Assembly: GCA_003427395.1 (NCBI GenBank)
Contig: BFEA01000162.1
Coordinates: 62,475-93,999 of the forward strand
Direction: 5' to 3'
Length of the DNA: 31,525 bases
Source of the DNA: Chara braunii
Taxonomy: Eukaryota > Streptophyta > Charophyceae > Charales > Characeae
Position 1 is the stretch's first letter, and each line of letters starts with the position of its first letter. The notes below the pieces were generated by a model. That model was not told where the DNA came from. It ran no database searches and was given only the letters and a program-made list of their open reading frames with translations. Both the position numbers and the translations under genes were made by a program. Shown piece after piece: positions 27,739-31,525 of this stretch.

Positions 27739-28011
27739 ATGAAAGACGAAGAGATCCTGGTGGTTAAGAGCGAAATTATTAAAGACAAATCTGAGAATTG
27801 GGAGGCTGAAGATATAGAGTGTATGGATCTTCAGAAAGTGATCCTACGAGAGACCGTAGTTCAGAGGATTGGAGATAAGAAGTATGTTGAATATGTGACC
27901 TATTTTCGTAACAAAAGCGGGAAGTTGCATAGCACAGGCTCGTCACTAGAGTCCCTCGAGCAGGTCATTGCGGAGCTCGAGCGAGCTCGAGTAGTTAATC
28001 AGTTTTCCTGA
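27739..28011 (+). CDS. Small protein, 90 aa, unrecognised family (member A)
   Basis: ATG at 27739 (the frame is open slightly upstream, but this is the first ATG), stop at 28009-28011. The N-terminal half is acidic and helical-looking with a Trp in ENWEAED. The C-terminal half has a compact core VVQRIGDKKYVEYVTYF, then KSGKLHSTGSSLESLEQV, as expected for a beta hairpin plus helix. It is homologous to the 28702 protein: ExW, then D..(Y/W)(V/I)EY..Y, then K.GKL...(x)SS, at about 30 percent identity over 45 residues, judged by eye. A TATA-like box precedes it, and AATAAA lies at 28273-28278 downstream. No signal peptide or membrane segment. Function unknown. Confidence 0.55.
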   Translation: MKDEEILVVKSEIIKDKSENWEAEDIECMDLQKVILRETVVQRIGDKKYVEYVTYFRNKSGKLHSTGSSLESLEQVIAELERARVVNQFS

Positions 28012-28701
28012 TCAGTGTCCGGACGGTAATCAGATTCCTTGATCAAGGAAATTGTGCTCCGAATCCGAATTAGCATACAGAAAACGGCGAGTCGGTGTCT
28101 AGAACTCGGTTTACGTTCAACCGATACTCACGCCAATACTCAGCAGTATTCTGTCCCAGGTCAACAACTCTCAACTGCAATTAAACCAATAATCTGTCAG
28201 CCACAAATCAGTAACTAGACTGGCAGTCAGATTTGCAAACGGAACCGCAAGCAAGCCAACATCCTAATCCACAATAAAAACTGCATTTCAGGATAGTAAT
28301 CTCGGCAGCAACAGTCGTTTGGAAACCAAGTGGTGCTTAGACAGTGATTGGATCAGCAACCAGAACAGTAAGCCGATCAGGGCCAGCTGCGGGAGCCAAT
28401 CGAAGCATATGGCCTGGCCGTACAAGAATTGAGAGTGATTGAGACAGAACTCAGGTACACACACACACACCAAAAAAAAAAAAAAAGGAAAACTCGATAG
28501 GCCCCCTTCCTCATCAGTGAAACCTCACTTGAAGTCATCAATAGAGCCATCACAAGGGAGCAGCGTTTGAACCATTCGTCTCAAGTTCCTTCCTGTAAAC
28601 TGCGCAACAACCTTTTCTCAAGACCTCTGACTATGGGTCCCTACTCAGCGCAGAGTGCTGACCCGTGGCACGGAAGTTAATGCAGTAGAGCTCTGCAGAG
28701 A
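28012..28701. other. Spacer between members A and B
   Basis: No gene seen. It contains AATAAA at 28273-28278, a short (AC)n and A-run at about 28457-28486, and scattered CAGCAA/AATCAG words similar to the minisatellite at 29121. Confidence 0.5.
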
Positions 28702-28956
28702 ATGGGGTACAGTGACATTATAAGGGTGGCATGTTCACTGCGTCAGGACGTAGCAGAGGACTGGAGGGAGAACGCAGTGGAAAAATACAATCAGCAGACA
28801 ATCATGATGATGGAGCATGCTTTGACGCTGGTAAAGGACCACACCTGGATTGAGTACAGTTATTATTTACATGACAAAAACGGTAAGCTGTGCGCTACTA
28901 TTTCCTCAGTGGGCACTGTAGAGGAAGCAAGAAAGGTTGTCCGAGATTTTCAGTGA
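28702..28956 (+). CDS. Small protein, 84 aa, same unrecognised family (member B)
   Basis: ATG at 28702, TGA at 28954-28956. Related to member A: EDWRENAVEK aligns with ENWEAEDIEC, and VKDHTWIEYSYYLHDKNGKL aligns with the A core; both then have a Ser-Ser pair and an amphipathic C-terminal helix. The lengths are similar (84 and 90), the spacing is about 700 bp and the strand is the same, which suggests tandem duplication followed by strong divergence. The family is not recognised. It is soluble-looking; the Met-rich MMMEH segment is in the middle. Confidence 0.55.
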   Translation: MGYSDIIRVACSLRQDVAEDWRENAVEKYNQQTIMMMEHALTLVKDHTWIEYSYYLHDKNGKLCATISSVGTVEEARKVVRDFQ

Positions 28957-29120
28957 GACAAGTTAATCACCTACTTCATGATAAATTAGATGAGCGTGTG
29001 TCTGACGCAGGCAGATTGTAGAGAACTGAGCTAGACCTCAAAACNACAGTTTGACAAGAGCTAGAAACAAAACAGGCCGGTATCTTTTCTGCAGATCATT
29101 AAGNCTCAAACAACAACATA

Positions 29121-29330
29121 CAGTTTTCNGCAATCAGTCTTCAACATTCAGTTTTCAGCAATCAGTCTTCAGCATTCAGTTTTCAGCAATCAGTCTTCAG
29201 CATTCAGTTTTCAGCAATCAGTTTTCAGCAATCAGTTTTCAGCAAACAGTTTTCAGCATTCAGTTTTCAACAAACAGTTTTCAGCAATCAGTTTTCAGCA
29301 ATCAGTTTTCAGCAATCAGTTTTCAACAAT
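29121..29330 (+). repeat. 14-bp minisatellite, exactly 15 units
   Basis: Units CAGTTTTCAGCAAT and CAGTCTTCAGCATT alternate at first, then the first type dominates; there are no indels over 210 bp (one N at 29128). Because 3 units are 42 bp, one frame reads as five 14-residue repeats (FSNQFSAISFQQSV-like) without stops, joined in frame to the ORF at 29390. No ATG precedes it in that frame, so it is probably a leader or intron sequence. Confidence 0.9.
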
Positions 29331-29389
29331 CAGTTCGGTTATCAATTCTCAGTGATCGTCTAGTCGGTTTTGCGCTGGCAGGGCTACGC

Positions 29390-29998
29390 ATGAGCACAGT
29401 GCAGTCTACGCTGGTCAGTGAGTCAGTGCTGGTCAGTCTCAATCGGATCTCATGCAAAGAGGCTTTCCGCTATCAGTATGTTAAAGCCATTGTTTTCAGA
29501 CAGGGAGATTTGTCGATCTTCGTTGTCCAGACCAGCTTTGCTGATGGTACTATCCATGACTTGAGGCCATACCTGAAGAAGGGCAAGGAGGCTCATGATT
29601 ATTTAGATCCGTTCTGGATCACAGCCACAAAGTACCTCGAGCAGAGAGAGAGGGAGCTCGATGAGGGCGGCATTACGCTGATCCGCAGCTTTGGCCCAAA
29701 GCTTTATACTGACTACCCCAGGCCTCCTGTTCCTTCTCTCCTCACAGATGGCACGAATTGGCTGGATATGATCGGCTTGGCAAAGAGGTATATTTCTCCA
29801 GCAGTGATCGACGTTGAGGCACTGACTGAGCCCACCGAGTATCCCTACCTTAGACGGGGGGTCTTCTCAGTGGACGGGCTGCCTACATTGTGGGAGGAGT
29901 TTTGCTCCATGGTTAACTTCCGTGTCATGTACCTCGGATGGTCATGCTCAGAGCTTGCTGGCTTCAGGTGGCTCTTTGTCACGAGGCCTCAATCTTAG
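29390..29998 (+). CDS. Unrecognised protein, 202 aa (member C of the cluster)
   Basis: First in-frame ATG at 29390, TAG at 29996-29998. Composition is that of a folded globular protein: AFRYQYVKAIVFRQGDLSIF, FADGTIHDLRPYLKKGKE, DPFWITATKYLEQRERELD, PRPPVPSLL, TLWEEFCSM and a Trp-rich end (YLGWSCSELAGFRWLF). The segment V-x-R-x-GD-x4-V-x2-T-x-F-x-D-G-x2-H resembles the core of member A (VVQRIGD...V-T-Y-F...G-x2-H) with a 2-residue gap, suggestive but unproven. An acceptor-like CTGGCAG precedes the ATG. No signal peptide or known domain. No minus-strand frame competes over this segment, which strengthens the coding call. Confidence 0.6.
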   Translation: MSTVQSTLVSESVLVSLNRISCKEAFRYQYVKAIVFRQGDLSIFVVQTSFADGTIHDLRPYLKKGKEAHDYLDPFWITATKYLEQRERELDEGGITLIRSFGPKLYTDYPRPPVPSLLTDGTNWLDMIGLAKRYISPAVIDVEALTEPTEYPYLRRGVFSVDGLPTLWEEFCSMVNFRVMYLGWSCSELAGFRWLFVTRPQS

Positions 29999-31175
29999 AT
30001 TGTACGTGGGCGTGGATCACAGCACCAGAGATGATTAGTGAAAAGAGAGATTGAGAGAGACTGGCCAGAAGGATGAGTGAGGACTCCTGAGAGGTGCTGA
30101 CCATGCTCATTTATGTGTGTTTCCTGAGATTATTATGAGTTCTCATTCTTCCCTCACTCAATTACTCCTCTCAATTACTCTTGTCGTTGCTCGAGTCAGT
30201 CGGTCTTGATCTACTCCTTGACTTTGCTTGAAGGTTATGTTCTCGTTTGCTGATTATGCGAGGCTACGCCCGCTTAGGCCCTAAGGGGCCCTATCTGCAA
30301 CAAGGTCGGTCGCCCTAAGTGAAGGCAGGCACGACAGGCCCTTCGGGCCTCATTCTTCAGGGTACCCCGCAATGGGGAAATTCAGACGATTGCGTTGCGC
30401 GAGTTGGTAGAATGAATCCAGGCCCTGGGCCGCCTGCGTAAATGAATGTGAAGCAGGCCCTGGGATGGATACGGGTACCGGGCCAAATACAGGCCGAAAG
30501 CAGTTGGGCGCATGCAACCACTTCAGGCCCAAGGCCTGCTCTCTTCGTGACTGGGGCTGTGCCTACCGGGGCCTACCGGAAGCTTCCTGGACTGGACGCA
30601 GGCAGGCCACTTCGATATAGGGAAGGGCCTGCCTCCTCATTCGGCATTCGGGTGCTGGCTGCATGCTGCGTGAGCGCTGTTGCGCAATCCGCTGGCTGGC
30701 TGGCACTCACGCTCTCACGGGCGAGTAGGAGGGAGCACGCAGCCATAGCCAAGTTGTGCTGCTGTATGCTAGGTGAAGCGCAGGGTGGTCTTAGGGGTGC
30801 TAGTGGCATCTGTGCGGTGTGGATCGGGGTTGTGAGTGTTACGAGAGACATACCTGGTGCTGAAGCTTGCGACATTGGTCGACATATGCTCGTACTTCGG
30901 GAACGCTGTTGATGTCATCATTCTGCTTCGTAGTATAGGTTAGATAGGATCTGCCACCTGTAGTCTGGGCGCCGAGCGCCAATAGGATATCAACTCTGGT
31001 TCGTAGTTGATGATGATGGGACTACTTCAGCATTGTCAATTTTGAACTCTTGGTGTGTTCTTATTTGGTGTATCTCGTGATGCCAGTCGGCTGTGGTTCG
31101 AGGTCAAGACTATCAGGGCTCATATGTATGATGCTGTTTGATTGCTGAAGTTCGCTAATGCTCATCTTCCTTGCA
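29999..31175. other. Probable LTR and upstream flank; GGCC hairpin cluster
   Basis: No supportable gene. 30273-30538 is dense in short GGCC-centred hairpins: 30273-30285, 30336-30350, 30421-30431 and 30524-30538. A 156-codon plus frame (30442-30912) and a 100-codon minus frame overlap each other and lack recognisable content. The last few hundred bases up to TTGCA at 31175 should be the 3' end of a 5' LTR, because a primer binding site follows. The LTR start was not found. Confidence 0.45.
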
Positions 31176-31525
31176 ATTTGGTATCGGAGCTGTGGTACGA
31201 TTGCGCTCATCTGGCGCTTGTCTTCTCCCTTATACGGTACATACATGCGGTCTGCTGGGAGAGTTTGGCCGTAAGTGGTGTGTAGTGAGGAGGGTGGAGA
31301 CGAGTGTGAAGGCGACCCAGGTGGTGAGGGGCATCGCCTGGAAGGCTAAGGTGTGAATATTGGGTATTCGCAGTGTGATGAGAACTATCTGTTTGGTGAT
31401 TGAGGCTGAGGTGGAACGGCGAAATGCAGTTTGTGCCGATGCTGTGACTGGTCATCGCAATCATCTTCAGGTCATCTGGTGAGATTATCTCTGTGGTTGG
31501 GGGCAGCATGAACGAGGTACGTTGC
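31176..31525 (+). mobile_element. Start of an LTR retrotransposon internal region (element 4)
   Basis: Sequence after the LTR end (TTGCA, 31171-31175) opens with the primer binding site at 31179 and continues as a non-coding leader to an ATG at 31509 (GCAGCATGAACGAGG), which could be the gag start. The element runs out of the window, so copia or gypsy type cannot be told. Confidence 0.6.
31179..31190 (+). other. Primer binding site, initiator-Met tRNA type
   Basis: TGGTATCGGAGC matches the standard plant LTR-retrotransposon primer binding site TGGTATCAGAGC, complementary to the 3' end of initiator tRNA-Met, with one difference (G for A). It lies 3 bases after a TTGCA, whose CA is a normal LTR terminus. 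Confidence 0.75.

Noticed and set aside
29051-29389. N-terminal extension of the 29390 protein through the minisatellite
   Set aside because: No ATG in that frame before 29390, and the sequence contains N bases; kept only as a finding.
30442-30912. 156-codon plus-strand frame with a 100-codon minus-strand frame opposite
   Set aside because: GC-rich repeat DNA keeps both strands open; no domain in either.

Overview
The window looks like repeat-dense nuclear DNA from a streptophyte green organism. A large, repeat-rich charophyte alga such as Chara is my best guess. The reasons are a plant-type hybrid histidine kinase exon bounded by GT-AG splice sites, Ty3/gypsy chromoviruses whose polymerase wording resembles charophyte elements, a plant-type initiator-Met primer binding site near the right end, and abundant microsatellites. 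The species is inference; no marker gene fixes it. There are no rRNA or tRNA genes, no CRISPR and no operon structure.

Layout. 1-5.0 kb holds no supportable gene: it has a 54-bp tandem repeat, diverged tandem repeats, poly(A/T) tracts and several near-perfect hairpins, some carrying TATA-like sequences. 5.0-5.7 kb is one exon of a CHASE-like membrane histidine kinase, ending in the H-box at a splice donor. 5.7-8.3 kb is simple repeat, a Pol III B-box-like site and a compact 111-bp MITE (8258-8368). 8.8-12.1 kb is a decayed Ty3/gypsy element (gag to integrase) with stops, frameshifts and a partial internal duplication of reverse transcriptase. 12.1-15.6 kb has microsatellites, a probable non-autonomous hAT-like element (13532-14597) with an 8-bp target duplication, and two weak exon candidates.

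15.6-22.4 kb holds two 5'-truncated chromoviruses joined head to head near 16.77 kb: the minus-strand copy keeps integrase and part of a chromodomain, and the plus-strand copy runs from protease to chromodomain. The plus-strand copy's integrase C-terminus is split by two insertions, 1.3 kb and 0.7 kb. The first insertion contains a G-rich run, microsatellites and an inverted pair of tRNA-like (SINE-like) sequences.

22.4-31.5 kb is different. It has a diverged LTR-like tandem repeat, a 95-bp duplication around a single N (probably an assembly error), and then a cluster of small ORFs (25660-25836, 27739-28011, 28702-28956, 29390-29998). At least two of these encode clearly related small proteins of a family I do not recognise. 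The window ends just after a primer binding site (31179-31190), so a further LTR retroelement begins at the right edge. No pathway links these genes. The main story is serial transposon insertion and decay beside one signalling exon, and the small-protein cluster is the best candidate for something undescribed.
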